Assembly (NCBI RefSeq): GCF_009755665.1
Contig: NZ_CP046622.1
Span: forward strand, 1,488,001-1,552,000
Reading direction: 5' to 3'
From: Variovorax paradoxus
GTDB lineage: Bacteria; Pseudomonadota; Gammaproteobacteria; Burkholderiales; Burkholderiaceae_C
Length of the DNA: 64,000 nucleotides
Shown here piece by piece: positions 37,806 through 47,300 of the stretch (its first letter is position 1; every line of letters starts with the position of its first letter). Below the pieces are notes generated by a model. It saw only the letters and a program-made list of their open reading frames with translations, did not search any database and was not told the origin of the DNA. Made by a program: the position numbers and the translations under genes.

Positions 37806-38893
37806 GTGCCGCGTCTCCGTCCGACGACTTCTCCCCCCCAACTGCCGCCGCGCCGGTGCCCGCAACGCTCGCGGCGCCGCAGTCGCCAGAGGCGCTGGCG
37901 GCCGCCGCAACAACGCTCTCCCGCATCGGCTTTGGCCTGCTGGCCATCGTGTCGCTCGCGGCCCTGGCCATTGCGATCGCGCTTTGGCAGAAGGTGAGCG
38001 GCATGCAAGAGCAGCTCGCGCGCCAGAGCGCGGATGCGCAGGCCCAATCGCTCGAGGCGCGCACGCTCGCGCGGCAGGCAATGGACACTGTGCGCGACAC
38101 CGCCGCACGCGCCGCCCTCACCGAAACCCGTGTGGCCGAAGTTGCGCTGCAGCGCTCGCAACTCGAAGAACTCATGCAAAGCCTCTCGCGTTCGCGCGAC
38201 GAGAACCTGGTGGTCGACATCGAATCGGCCGTGCGCCTGGCCTTGCAGCAGGCCCAGGTCACGGGCAGCGTGGAGCCCTTGCTGGCAGCGCTCAAGTCCG
38301 GCGACCTGCGCATCGCGCGCGCCGCGCAGCCCAGGCTCGCGCCGCTGCAGCGCGCCATGCAGCGCGACGCCGACCGCCTGCGCAGCAGCGCGAGCGCCGA
38401 CAGCGGCGAGGCGCTGCAGAAACTGGACGAACTGATGCGCAGCGTGGACGACCTGCCGCCACTCAACGCCGTGGCCACGCGCGGCTCCGGCGTCAATGCC
38501 TGGCAGCCAGAGCCCATTCCGGCCGATGCGGCCTGGTGGGAGCGGGCGCTGTTGACCGTGCGTGCCGAACTGCGGTCGCTGGTGCGCGTCGGTCGCATCG
38601 AGCGGCCGGAGGCCGTGCTGCTGGCGCCCGACCAGACGTACTTTCTGCGCGAGAACCTCAAGCTCAAGCTGCTCAATGCAAGGCTTTCGCTGCTGTCCCG
38701 GCAGGTGGATTCCGCGCGCAGCGAGCTCGCCACGGTGTCCGCATCGCTGAACCGCTATTTCGATCCCGCGTCGCGGCGCACGCAAGCGGCCGCTACGCTG
38801 CTGCAGCAGCTCCAGGCACAGGTGAAGACCTCCGAACCTCCGCGCATCGACGACACCTTGGCCGCGCTGGCGACGGCAGCGGCGGGGCGCTGA
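37802..38893 (+). CDS. hemX: HemX-like membrane protein of haem operon
   Basis: A 363-residue inner-membrane protein. A Pro/Ala-rich cytoplasmic leader (1-38), one transmembrane helix (about 43-62), a coiled-coil region (about 65-130) and a helical periplasmic domain are visible. It corresponds to the HemX of proteobacterial hemCDXY clusters, long misnamed as an uroporphyrinogen methyltransferase; it lacks any SAM-binding motif, and its role is probably structural or regulatory. Translation is coupled to hemD (4-nt overlap), and hemY follows 1 bp after its stop. Confidence 0.92.
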   Translation: MSAASPSDDFSPPTAAAPVPATLAAPQSPEALAAAATTLSRIGFGLLAIVSLAALAIAIALWQKVSGMQEQLARQSADAQAQSLEARTLARQAMDTVRDTAARAALTETRVAEVALQRSQLEELMQSLSRSRDENLVVDIESAVRLALQQAQVTGSVEPLLAALKSGDLRIARAAQPRLAPLQRAMQRDADRLRSSASADSGEALQKLDELMRSVDDLPPLNAVATRGSGVNAWQPEPIPADAAWWERALLTVRAELRSLVRVGRIERPEAVLLAPDQTYFLRENLKLKLLNARLSLLSRQVDSARSELATVSASLNRYFDPASRRTQAAATLLQQLQAQVKTSEPPRIDDTLAALATAAAGR

Positions 38894-38894
38894 C

Positions 38895-40178
38895 ATGAGA
38901 GCAGCCCTCTGGCTTCTGGCGCTGTTCGCCATCGCCGCGGCGGTGGCGCTGTTCGCCGGCAACAACCAGGGCACGATCACCGTGTTCTGGCCGCCGTGGC
39001 GCGTGGACCTTTCGCTGAACCTGGTGCTGGTGATCCTGCTGGGCGCCTTCGCGCTGCTGCACCTTGCGCTGCGGGGCTTGGCGGCGCTGTTCTCTCTTCC
39101 GACCCAGGCACGCCAGTGGCGGCTGCAGCAGAAGGAACGCACGCTGCATTCGGCTTTGCTCGATGCCATGGTGCAGCTGCTCTCAGGCCGCTTCTCGCGC
39201 GCACGCAAGGCCGCACAAGCCGCGCTGGTGCAAGAGAAAACGCTGGCAGCGCTGGGCGCCAACCTGCCGCAAGCGCAGCAGGTCCGCGTGATCTCGCATT
39301 TGCTGGCCGCCGAGAGCGCACAGGCATTGCAAGACCGCCCGGCGCGCGATGCCCATCTGCAGCAAGCCCTCAATGAAAGCGTCGATCGGACCGTGCTTGC
39401 AAGCCCCGAGACGCGCGAGGGCGTGCAGCTGCGCGCCGCACGCTGGGCGATCGAAGACCACGACCCCGCAGGCGCACTGGCCCGGCTCGAAGAGCTTCCG
39501 CAAGGCGTGCAGCGGCGAACGCTTGCGCTGCGCATTCGCCTGAAGGCGGCCCGCCAGGACCGGCGCACTTTGGAAGCGCTGGAAACCGCGCGCCTGCTCG
39601 CGAAGCACCGTGCCTTTTCCGACGCGGCGGCGCAGAGCATCGTGCGCGGCCTGGCCACCGAACTGCTGGGCGGCGCGCACGACCCGGCGCAATTGCTCCG
39701 CGCCTGGGGCGAGCTCGACGTTGCCGAGCGCGAAATGCCCGAAGTGGCGATTCATGCCGCCCAGCGCATGGTGGCCTTGCGCGGCGACCTGGCGCTGGCG
39801 CGCGGCTGGCTGCTGCCGGCCTGGGAGCGCATGGTGTCGCAGCCGCGCGGCCTCAGCGATGCGTTGCGCGTCAGGTTGGCGCGCGCGCTCGAGGCGGGGC
39901 TCGATTCGGTGGATGCCGATTGGCTCGCCCGCATCGAGACGGCGCAACGCAACAACCCGAGCGACCCCAATCTGCAATACCTGGCCGGCATGGCCTGCAT
40001 GAAACGGCAACTGTGGGGCAAAGCCCAGCAGCTGCTCATGCAGGCCGGCATGGGCTTGCAGGACACGGACCTTTATCGCCGTGCATGGCTCGCGCTAGCC
40101 GAACTGGCCGAGGCTCGCGGAGACGCGGAGCAGGCCGCTGCAGCGTGGAAGCGCGCGGCCCAGGCGGAGAAGGCCTGA
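38895..40178 (+). CDS. hemY: HemY protein (inner membrane, TPR)
   Basis: A 427-residue protein with two N-terminal transmembrane helices (about 3-21 and 40-62) around the short loop NNQGTITVFWPPWRVDLS, a HemY_N hallmark. The remainder is a chain of tetratricopeptide-like helices, for example LYRRAWLALAELAEARGDAEQAAAAWKRAA near the end. HemY of this type is linked to late haem synthesis, possibly as a scaffold; it is not the protoporphyrinogen oxidase HemY of Gram-positive bacteria. Last gene of the hem operon, ended by a strong terminator. Confidence 0.94.
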   Translation: MRAALWLLALFAIAAAVALFAGNNQGTITVFWPPWRVDLSLNLVLVILLGAFALLHLALRGLAALFSLPTQARQWRLQQKERTLHSALLDAMVQLLSGRFSRARKAAQAALVQEKTLAALGANLPQAQQVRVISHLLAAESAQALQDRPARDAHLQQALNESVDRTVLASPETREGVQLRAARWAIEDHDPAGALARLEELPQGVQRRTLALRIRLKAARQDRRTLEALETARLLAKHRAFSDAAAQSIVRGLATELLGGAHDPAQLLRAWGELDVAEREMPEVAIHAAQRMVALRGDLALARGWLLPAWERMVSQPRGLSDALRVRLARALEAGLDSVDADWLARIETAQRNNPSDPNLQYLAGMACMKRQLWGKAQQLLMQAGMGLQDTDLYRRAWLALAELAEARGDAEQAAAAWKRAAQAEKA

Positions 40179-40241
40179 GCATTCGGCTGCGACATTGCTG
40201 CGGGTCGTTGTTGCCGGCTGGCATCTCCTCGTTTCTCCATA

Positions 40242-40271
40242 AAAAAACGGCGCCAATTGGCGCCGTTTTTT
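40242..40271. terminator. Bidirectional terminator between hemY and rne
   Basis: A perfect 30-bp palindrome: AAAAAACGGCGCCAA followed by its exact reverse complement, giving a GC-rich stem with an AATT tip, flanked by an A run on one side and a T run on the other. It sits between the convergent hemY and rne genes and can stop transcription from both sides. Confidence 0.93.
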
Positions 40272-40304
40272 ATGGGTTCAGGCCCTAAGGCCTGATGAGC
40301 GTCT

Positions 40305-43300
40305 TCAGTTCACGCCTTGCGCGTCGGTCGATGCCTTCTCGAAAGGCAGTGTCATCGCGCTGAGTTCCCGGCGGGTTTCAACCAGCACCAGCGGACCTTC
40401 GTCGAGCGTGATTGCAGGGGGGCGTTCGCGCGGCACATGCACCGGCTTCGGCTCGGCCGCAATGGCGGCGCGGGCCTGTGCAATGCGCTCTGCATCGGAG
40501 TTGACCCACTGCAGACCCGAGCGCTCGGCGATTTGCGCGAGTTCGTTCAACGGCAGTTCGAAGGGCTGAACCTTCGGCAAGGCACGGCCGTTGGCGGCGG
40601 GCTTGCTGCTGCTGCTCTTCTCGACGGCAATCGGTGCCACGACGGGAGCAGGAGCGAAGGTTGCCACCGGTGCAACGGTTTCCACGGGTGCCACCACCGG
40701 AGGAGCAATCGGCGCAGGCGCCGTTGTGGGGCGGTCGAAGTAGCTCCGCGGTGCGGCGGGTGCACGCGATTCTTCTTCGGGCACCGCGGCGCGGGCTTCG
40801 ATCGGCTCGGCCACGGTGCTGTCGGCCGATGCGTCGGCCACATTGGCTTCGCTTTCGTCGCGCGGGCCGCGTTCGCGGCGGTCGCGGCCATAACGGTCGC
40901 GCGAACGGCCGCGGCGCTCTTCGCCTTCACGGCGCGGTGCCTGATCGTTGGCATCGGTTTCGCCTTCAGCGCCTGGAGCGACGGCAGTTGCCTCGTCGGC
41001 GGGTGCCTGTGCATCGCCGTTGGCGAAACGCGGCTGGCCTTCGCCGCGGCGTTCGCGGCGGCCGTCGTTGCGCTCGCCACGCTGGCCGCGCTCTTCACGG
41101 CCGTTGCGCGGTGCGCGCTCGGCTTGCGAATCGTCCTGTGCGGAAGCGGAGTCGCCACTGGAGGCTTCACGCGGTGCGTCGCCGCCGTTGCGCTGTTCGC
41201 CGCGGTCGGCGCGTTCACCGCGCTCGCCACGTTCCCGGCGGTCGCCGCGGCCGCGGGGCGCGCGTTCTGCCGTGGCGTTGCCTTCGTTGCCGGCCGTCGC
41301 GCCGGGTGCCAATTGCTGCGCCTCGAGGTTGCCGTCGATCAGCTCGGCCGATGCGGGCCGTGCTTCGCGGCCTTCGCCTTCGCGGCGCTCGCCGCGGCCA
41401 CCACGGCGTTGTTCGCCTTCGCGCGGACCGCGTGCTTCACGGGGTTCGCGTTGTTCGCGGAGCTCGCGCTGTTCACGTTGCTCGCGCGGCAGCGCGGCTT
41501 CGTTGCGCAGTTCACCGCTGCGGCCTTCGCGGCCTTCACGTCCTTCACCACGGCGCTCGCCGCCGCGACCGCCGCGGCGTTCGCCATCGCGGCCGCCGGA
41601 ACGGCCACCGTTTTCGCTGCGGCCTTCGCCGCCGCGGCCACCGCGGCGCTGCTCGCCGTCGCGGGCGCCGCGTGCTTCGCCGTCACGGCCGGAGCGGCCG
41701 CCATCACGGCGTGCGGGCTTCGGCGCTTCGACGGGAATCACGGCCGGTGCGGGCGCCGGCGCCGGCGAGCCGCCGAACCAGCTCTTGATGCGGGCGAAGA
41801 AGCCCATTTCAGCCGGCGCGGGTGCGCTTGCCACGGGCGGTGCAACCGGCGCCGGGGCAACGGCCGGTGTGCGCACGGCTTCGGGCTTGGGCGGCACCAC
41901 GGGCGCCGGCGCGTCGGGCAGCACGCCCTTGATGACCGGCGTCTGCTTGTTGGTGGGTTCCTGCGAACGGCGCGTGACGGCCGTCGGGTCTTCGATCTCG
42001 TCGGCCATCTTGTAGCTGGCTTCGATGTGGTCGAGGCGCGGATCGTCGTGCTTCAGGCGTTCGAGCTTGTAGTTGGGCGTTTCGAGCGTCTTGTTGGGCA
42101 CCATCAGCACAGTGACGCGCTGCTTCAGTTCGATCTTGGCGATTTCAGGGCGCTTTTCGTTCAGCAGGAATGACGCCACTTCGACCGGCACCTGAACGTG
42201 CACGGCAGCCGTGTTGTCCTTCAGGCACTCTTCCTGGATGACGCGCAGGATTTGCAGCGCGCTCGATTCGGTGTCGCGGATGTGGCCCGAGCCGCCGCAG
42301 CGGGGGCAGGGGATCGACGAGCCTTCGCTGAGCGCCGGCTTCAGGCGCTGGCGGCTCATTTCCATCAGGCCGAACTTGCTGATCGAGCCGAACTGCACGC
42401 GGGCGCGGTCTTGCCGCAGCGCGTCGCGCAGGCGGCTTTCGACTTCGCGGCGGTTCTTCGACTCGTCCATGTCGATGAAGTCGATGACGATCAGGCCGCC
42501 CAGGTCGCGCAGGCGCATCTGGCGGGCCACTTCGTCGGCGGCTTCGAGGTTGGTGCGAGTGGCGGTTTCTTCGATGTCGCCGCCCTTGATGGCGCGCGCC
42601 GAGTTCACGTCGACCGAGACCAGCGCCTCGGTGTGGTCGATCACGATGGCGCCGCCCGAGGGCAGCTGCACGGTGCGGGCGTAGGCCGACTCGATCTGGT
42701 GCTCGATCTGGAAGCGGCTGAACAGCGCCGCGTCGTCGCGGTAGCGCTTCACGCGGGCGGCATGCTCGGGCATGACATGCGCCATGAACTGCTGCGCCTG
42801 GTCGTAGATGTCGTCGGTGTCGATCAGGATGTCGCCGATGTCGTGATTGAAATAGTCACGGATGGCGCGAATGACGAGCGAGGATTCCTGATAGATCAGG
42901 AAGGCGCCCTTGCCGCCCTTGGCCGCGCCGTCGATGGCGGTCCAGAGCTTGAGCAGGTAGTTCAGGTCCCACTGGAGTTCGGGCGCAGAGCGGCCGATGC
43001 CGGCGGTGCGCGCGATGATGCTCATGCCCTTCGGGTATTCGAGCTGGTCCATCGCCTCCTTGAGTTCGGTGCGGTCGTCGCCCTCGATGCGTCGGCTCAC
43101 GCCGCCGCCGCGGGGGTTGTTGGGCATCAGCACCACATAGCGGCCGGCCAGCGAGATGAAGGTGGTGAGGGCCGCGCCCTTGTTGCCGCGTTCTTCCTTT
43201 TCGACCTGGACGACCAGTTCCTGGCCTTCCTTGATGACGTCCTGGATGCGGGCCTGGTTGGCGGAAACGCCTTCGGCGAAGTATTGCTTGGAGATTTCCT

Positions 43301-43511
43301 TGAACGGCAGAAAGCCGTGGCGGTCTTCGCCGTAGTCGACGAAACAGGCTTCGAGCGATGGCTCGACCCGCGTGACGACGGCCTTGTAGATGTTGCCCTT
43401 GCGCTGTTCGCGCCCTTCGATCTCGATTTCGTAGTCGAGGAGCTTTTGCCCGTCGACGATGGCCAGGCGGCGTTCTTCGGCCTGCGTGGCATTGATCAGC
43501 ATCCGCTTCAT
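40305..43511 (-). CDS. rne: Ribonuclease E
   Basis: Essential endoribonuclease for mRNA decay and rRNA/tRNA processing. The 1068-residue protein keeps the catalytic aspartates (Asp301 in [19 protein letters not shown], Asp344 in VIDFIDMDE), the zinc-link cysteines in CPRCGGSG (Cys402, Cys405) and the S1 domain (about 38-120). After the catalytic half comes a Pro/Ala linker with a short amphipathic [13 protein letters not shown] (569-581), placed like the membrane-targeting helix of E. coli RNase E. Next is a long Arg/Gly/Glu-rich, disordered stretch (about 597-900) and a conserved Burkholderiales-type tail ([25 protein letters not shown]). An AAGGA lies upstream of the start. Divergent from rluC. 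Confidence 0.97.
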   Translation of the reverse strand: MKRMLINATQAEERRLAIVDGQKLLDYEIEIEGREQRKGNIYKAVVTRVEPSLEACFVDYGEDRHGFLPFKEISKQYFAEGVSANQARIQDVIKEGQELVVQVEKEERGNKGAALTTFISLAGRYVVLMPNNPRGGGVSRRIEGDDRTELKEAMDQLEYPKGMSIIARTAGIGRSAPELQWDLNYLLKLWTAIDGAAKGGKGAFLIYQESSLVIRAIRDYFNHDIGDILIDTDDIYDQAQQFMAHVMPEHAARVKRYRDDAALFSRFQIEHQIESAYARTVQLPSGGAIVIDHTEALVSVDVNSARAIKGGDIEETATRTNLEAADEVARQMRLRDLGGLIVIDFIDMDESKNRREVESRLRDALRQDRARVQFGSISKFGLMEMSRQRLKPALSEGSSIPCPRCGGSGHIRDTESSALQILRVIQEECLKDNTAAVHVQVPVEVASFLLNEKRPEIAKIELKQRVTVLMVPNKTLETPNYKLERLKHDDPRLDHIEASYKMADEIEDPTAVTRRSQEPTNKQTPVIKGVLPDAPAPVVPPKPEAVRTPAVAPAPVAPPVASAPAPAEMGFFARIKSWFGGSPAPAPAPAVIPVEAPKPARRDGGRSGRDGEARGARDGEQRRGGRGGEGRSENGGRSGGRDGERRGGRGGERRGEGREGREGRSGELRNEAALPREQREQRELREQREPREARGPREGEQRRGGRGERREGEGREARPASAELIDGNLEAQQLAPGATAGNEGNATAERAPRGRGDRRERGERGERADRGEQRNGGDAPREASSGDSASAQDDSQAERAPRNGREERGQRGERNDGRRERRGEGQPRFANGDAQAPADEATAVAPGAEGETDANDQAPRREGEERRGRSRDRYGRDRRERGPRDESEANVADASADSTVAEPIEARAAVPEEESRAPAAPRSYFDRPTTAPAPIAPPVVAPVETVAPVATFAPAPVVAPIAVEKSSSSKPAANGRALPKVQPFELPLNELAQIAERSGLQWVNSDAERIAQARAAIAAEPKPVHVPRERPPAITLDEGPLVLVETRRELSAMTLPFEKASTDAQGVN

Positions 43512-44070
43512 GATGCGTTGTCCTTATATGTATCGTTCTACCGGCCCATGACGGGCCAACGATGCACGGACGACGCCCGCGAAACGAGGGGAATTGCCGC
43601 TTGGCCCCGGATGCTGTCACTGCCGCGGCAAGCGCGAGCAGGCCTCTTGAGCGTCAGCTCAAGAAGACAGCCGGGGTGGGGGCGCGTGGATGGGCGCGAG
43701 CCAGGTTCGGTGTTGAGCAGCTATCTTATTGATAGCTGGTTGCGCAATGGTGGCGCGCGGTGCGGATGATTCAATGCCTGAGGCCACTGGCAAAAGCCAG
43801 GTGGGCCAACGCAGGCACAGTTGAATCAGCAGCATCAACACAAGGGACTCGCTTCGATCCGCCGGCAGCTTGGAAGCTGCAGGCTGGGTATTCCGTATCG
43901 GTGTTTCGTGGGTGTCGGCTTGACTTGGGCGCAGGGGCTGCCACTTTGCGCAATTGCGCGGGGTTTGCAGTCTCGGCGCCAAAGCGGCATCGACCTCGCA
44001 GCGTTGTCCTGGGCGTTTGACTGCAGTGATCTAAACTTCTGTCTAATCAAGCACTTACACGACCGCGCTG
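43512..44070. other. rne-rluC intergenic region with structured rne leader
   Basis: A 559-bp gap between the divergent rne and rluC genes, with no convincing gene. On the rne (minus) side three hairpins are visible: 43718-43738 (CAGCTATC, loop, GATAGCTG), 43645-43664 (TCTTGAGC, 4-nt loop, GCTCAAGA) and 43543-43557 (GGCCC, loop, GGGCC) just before the ribosome site. On the rluC side a TTGACT (44017-44022) with TCTAAT (44042-44047) 19 nt later may be a weak promoter. In E. coli the rne leader hairpins mediate feedback by RNase E itself; the same role here is an inference. Confidence 0.7.
43718..43738 (-). repeat. Inverted repeat in rne leader
   Basis: An 8-bp perfect inverted repeat, CAGCTATC and GATAGCTG, around an AT-only 5-nt spacer. 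It stands out as AT-rich in a GC-rich setting. Its AGCTATC/GATAGCT arms look like the short dispersed palindromes I associate with Comamonadaceae genomes, so it may be a repeat family member as well as an RNA hairpin. Confidence 0.65.
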
Positions 44071-45183
44071 GTGAAAAACATTATAGGTGCGAAGCGAAGC
44101 CCCGCGGCCGCTCCAAATCCCGCAGTTCCGGATCCCGCGGCCCAAAAGGCTGCGGTGGACGCCGCGGCGCCGCACGCGTCCATCAAATTCATTACCGTGG
44201 ATGCGGAATCCGCGGGCCAGCGGCTCGACAACTTCCTGTTCCGCCACCTGAAGGGCGTGCCCAAGACGCATGTCTACCGGATCATCCGGTCGGGCGAGGT
44301 GCGCATCAACAAGGGCCGGGCGCAGGCCGAAACCCGCATCGAGGCCGGCGACGTGCTGCGGCTGCCGCCTGTGCGCATATCGCCGCGCGCCGAAGAGGGC
44401 GCCGCGCCGCCCGCGCCGGCGCGCGAGTTTCCGGTGCTGCTGGAGGACGACGCGGTGCTGGCCATCGACAAGCCCGCCGGCGTGGCGGTGCACGGCGGCA
44501 GCGGCGTGAGCTTTGGCGTGATCGAGCAATTGCGTACCGCGCGGCCGGCCGCCAAGTTCCTGGAGCTGGTGCACCGGCTCGACCGCGAGACCTCGGGCAT
44601 CCTGCTGGTGGCCAAGAAGCGTAGCGCGCTTGTGGCGCTGCAAGACCAGTTCCGCGACCGGGAAACCGGCAAGACCTATCTTGCGCTGGTCGAGGGCGCC
44701 TGGCCCGCCAACAAGAAGGTGCTCGATGCGCCGCTTGCCAAATATCTGCTGCCGGGCGATGGCGCCGGTGCGGGCGAGCGCCGCGTGCGCGTGGTCGCCA
44801 AGGACCATCCTGATGCGATGCGCGCCGTCACGCTGGTGCGCGTGCTGGCGCGGCTCACGCTGCCGGGCGATGCCACGCCGCTGTCATTGCTCGCCGTCAC
44901 CATCAAGACCGGCCGCACCCATCAGATTCGCGTGCATCTTGCTTCGGCCGGCCACCCGATTGCGGGCGACGACAAGTACGGCGCCTTCGAGCGCCAGCGC
45001 GCGCTGCAAAAACTGGGCCTCAAGCGCATGTTCCTGCACGCCTGGCGCTTGCAGTTCAGCCACCCCGCAACCGGCGAGCGCGTGGCGCTGCAGGCCGGCC
45101 TGCCGCATGAACTGCACGGTTTGATGCCGCCGCAGGCGCTCGAGGCGCTCGCCCAACATCCCACTCCCACGGCCAATGACTGA
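44071..45183 (+). CDS. rluC: 23S rRNA pseudouridine synthase RluC
   Basis: Converts uridines 955, 2504 and 2580 (E. coli numbering) of 23S rRNA to pseudouridine. It starts at GTG 44071; an Ala/Pro-rich leader (1-36) precedes an S4 RNA-binding domain (about 48-110) and the RluA-type catalytic domain with HRLDRETSGILLV (catalytic Asp171) and TGRTHQIRVHLASAGHPIAGDDKYG. Divergent from rne, an arrangement also found in E. coli. The downstream phosphatase gene starts 8 nt before its stop, so they are coupled. Confidence 0.96.
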   Translation: MKNIIGAKRSPAAAPNPAVPDPAAQKAAVDAAAPHASIKFITVDAESAGQRLDNFLFRHLKGVPKTHVYRIIRSGEVRINKGRAQAETRIEAGDVLRLPPVRISPRAEEGAAPPAPAREFPVLLEDDAVLAIDKPAGVAVHGGSGVSFGVIEQLRTARPAAKFLELVHRLDRETSGILLVAKKRSALVALQDQFRDRETGKTYLALVEGAWPANKKVLDAPLAKYLLPGDGAGAGERRVRVVAKDHPDAMRAVTLVRVLARLTLPGDATPLSLLAVTIKTGRTHQIRVHLASAGHPIAGDDKYGAFERQRALQKLGLKRMFLHAWRLQFSHPATGERVALQAGLPHELHGLMPPQALEALAQHPTPTAND

Positions 45184-45847
45184 TTCTTCCCGACCCCTGC
45201 GCTTCGACCTGATCGCCTTCGATTGGGACGGCACGCTTTATGACTCCACCCGGCTCATCGTGCGCTGCATTCAAGCGGCCGTGGTTGATGTCGGCGGCGC
45301 CAAGCCCAGCGAGAACGACGCTGCCTGGGTCATCGGCCTGGGCCTGGCCGAGGCCCTGGCGCGTGCAGCGCCCGATGTGCCGAAGGAAAAATACGCCGAA
45401 CTCGGCGCGCGCTACCGCTATCACTATCTGCAGCACCAGGACGACCTGGTGCTGTTCGACGGCGTGCTGCAGATGATCGATGCCCTGCGTGCGCGCGGCC
45501 ACAAGCTGGCCGTAGCCACGGGCAAATCGCGGCGTGGGCTGAATGAGGCACTGAAGACGGTCGCGCTGCGCGACCGCTTCGACGCTTCGCGCACCGCCGA
45601 CGAGACATTCGGCAAGCCGCACCCGCGCATGCTGCTGGAGCTCATGGAAGAGCTCGAGGTGCCGGCCGAACGCACCCTGATGATCGGCGACACCACGCAC
45701 GACCTGCAGCTGGCGCTCAACGCCGGCTGCGCCAGCGTGGGCGTGAGCTACGGCGCGCACGAGCCCGAAAGCTTCGACGCGCTGAAGCCGCTGTTCGTAG
45801 CCCACTCGGTGGCCAGCCTCGAGGCATGGCTCCTGGACAACGCCTGA
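45176..45847 (+). CDS. HAD-family hydrolase (phosphoglycolate phosphatase-like)
   Basis: A 223-residue HAD phosphatase. Motif I is FDWDGTLYD (nucleophile Asp16, Asp18), motif II lies in LAVATGKSRRGL, the lysine region is FGKPHPRMLLELME and motif IV is MIGDTTHDLQLA. The helical cap between residues about 23 and 90 places it with Gph/PpaX-type enzymes; the substrate is likely a small phosphoester such as phosphoglycolate or pyrophosphate, but cannot be fixed. It overlaps rluC by 8 nt and is followed by the Rieske gene 14 bp on. Confidence 0.93.
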   Translation: MTDSSRPLRFDLIAFDWDGTLYDSTRLIVRCIQAAVVDVGGAKPSENDAAWVIGLGLAEALARAAPDVPKEKYAELGARYRYHYLQHQDDLVLFDGVLQMIDALRARGHKLAVATGKSRRGLNEALKTVALRDRFDASRTADETFGKPHPRMLLELMEELEVPAERTLMIGDTTHDLQLALNAGCASVGVSYGAHEPESFDALKPLFVAHSVASLEAWLLDNA

Positions 45848-45861
45848 CCGAAGATCTTGCG

Positions 45862-46233
45862 ATGAGCGAAGAACAGCCCATTCCCCTTTGCAACGCCTCC
45901 GAATTGGTCGAAGGCAGCCGGGCCGTGCCGTTCGATGTGGTCTACGGCGGCGAGACCTGCCGCGCCTTCGCGGTGCGCTTCGAAGGGCAGCCGCACGCTT
46001 ACCTGAACCGATGCAGCCACGTGGCCATGGAGATGGATTTCCAGCCCGACCGCTTCTTTGACGACAGCGGCCAGTGGCTGCTCTGCGCCACCCATGGCGC
46101 GGTCTACAAACCGGACACGGGCGAATGCGCCGGCGGCCCGTGCCGTGGCGGCCTGGTGAAGATCGCCCTCAGCGAACGTGACGGCGTGGTGCACTGGCAT
46201 ACTGCCTGGAACCTCCATCCCCTGACCTTTTGA
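45862..46233 (+). CDS. Rieske [2Fe-2S] ferredoxin-like protein
   Basis: A 123-residue single-domain Rieske protein. The cluster ligands are CSH (Cys51, His53) and CATH (Cys75, His78), separated by the usual length, followed by a Gly/Pro-rich loop with GPCRGG that covers the cluster. No signal peptide or partner oxygenase is present, so it is a cytoplasmic electron-transfer protein of unknown partner. It follows the phosphatase by 14 bp and precedes the S49 peptidase by 2 bp. I chose ATG 45862 because the longer start would overlap the phosphatase. Confidence 0.92.
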   Translation: MSEEQPIPLCNASELVEGSRAVPFDVVYGGETCRAFAVRFEGQPHAYLNRCSHVAMEMDFQPDRFFDDSGQWLLCATHGAVYKPDTGECAGGPCRGGLVKIALSERDGVVHWHTAWNLHPLTF

Positions 46234-46235
46234 CA

Positions 46236-47279
46236 ATGACCGACCCGAACCGCACGGAACCTGAAGGTTTTGATCCTTTTGAGCCGGCCACGCCCATTGC
46301 GTCTTCTCAAGGCGCGCCGAAAAACATGGCCAAAGACCCCACGCAGCGCCCCGGGTGGGAGCGCGCAACGCTCGAAAAGCTCGCCTTCGCTTCCCTGAAC
46401 GAGCAGAAGGCCGCGCGCCGCTGGAAAACCTTTACGCGTCTTTCGTGGCTCGCCTTCTTCATCTTCCTGGTCTGGCTGGCCATGTCGCGCAGCACGCCGA
46501 GCACCGCCAAGACCACGGCCCACACGGCGGTCGTCGAAATCAAGGGCGAAATTGCCAATGGCGGCGACGCCAGCGCCGAATTCGTCATTGCCGCAATGAA
46601 GACCGCCTTCGAGGACGAGGGCGCCAAGGGCATCGTGCTGCTCATCAATTCGCCGGGCGGAAGCCCCGTGCAGGCCGGCATCATCAGCGACGAGATCAAG
46701 CGCCTGAAGGCCAAGCACAAGAAGCCGGTGTACGCCGTGGTCGAAGAAACCTGCGCTTCCGCGGCCTATTACATTGCCGCCGCCACCGACAAGATCTACG
46801 TCGACAAGGCCAGCATCGTCGGCAGCATCGGCGTGCTGATGGACGGTTTCGGGTTTACCGGCGTGATGGAAAAGGTCGGCGTCGAGCGCCGTCTGCTGAC
46901 GGCCGGAGACAACAAGGGCTTTCTCGACCCGTTCAGTCCCATGAGCGATGCGCAACGCGCGCATGCGCAGGCCATGCTGAACCAGATTCACCAGCAGTTC
47001 ATCAACGTGGTGAAAAGCGGGCGCGGCGACCGCCTCAAGCTCGACACCCCGGGCCTCTTCAGCGGGCTGTTCTGGAGCGGCGAACAAGCCGTCGAGTTCG
47101 GCCTGGCGGACCAACTGGGCAATGTCGACTACGTGGCGCGCGAAGTCATCAAGGCCGAAGAGGTGACCGACTACACCCGCCGCGACAACGTGGCCGAGAA
47201 GCTCGCGAAGAAATTCGGCGCCGCCATGGGCGACGCCACGGTGCGCTCGCTGCAGTCTGCCGCCCCGGCGCTGCGCTAG
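46236..47279 (+). CDS. S49-family signal peptide peptidase (SppA/SohB-like)
   Basis: A 347-residue membrane-anchored serine protease. A charged, Pro-rich cytoplasmic leader precedes one transmembrane helix (about 68-84). The S49 domain carries the Ser-Lys dyad: Ser175 in EETCASAAYYIA and Lys227 in AGDNKGFLDPF. The 52-residue spacing equals that of Bacillus SppA. SVGSIGVLM and LINSPGGSP are further family marks. It degrades cleaved signal peptides or misfolded membrane proteins. Upstream TTG 46230 would overlap the Rieske stop; ATG 46236 is preferred. Confidence 0.94.
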   Translation: MTDPNRTEPEGFDPFEPATPIASSQGAPKNMAKDPTQRPGWERATLEKLAFASLNEQKAARRWKTFTRLSWLAFFIFLVWLAMSRSTPSTAKTTAHTAVVEIKGEIANGGDASAEFVIAAMKTAFEDEGAKGIVLLINSPGGSPVQAGIISDEIKRLKAKHKKPVYAVVEETCASAAYYIAAATDKIYVDKASIVGSIGVLMDGFGFTGVMEKVGVERRLLTAGDNKGFLDPFSPMSDAQRAHAQAMLNQIHQQFINVVKSGRGDRLKLDTPGLFSGLFWSGEQAVEFGLADQLGNVDYVAREVIKAEEVTDYTRRDNVAEKLAKKFGAAMGDATVRSLQSAAPALR

Positions 47280-47300
47280 GGCTGCTCTCCGGCGCCCGGC

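Noticed and set aside
40305..42173. Large plus-strand Ala/Phe/Val-rich frame that looks like a membrane protein opposite rne
   Set aside because: It is the complement of the Arg/Gly/Glu-rich tail of RNase E; the hydrophobic look comes from reading GC-rich repeats in reverse.
43659..44020. Short frames on both strands in the rne-rluC gap
   Set aside because: No start signals or family features, and they overlap hairpins better explained as an rne leader.
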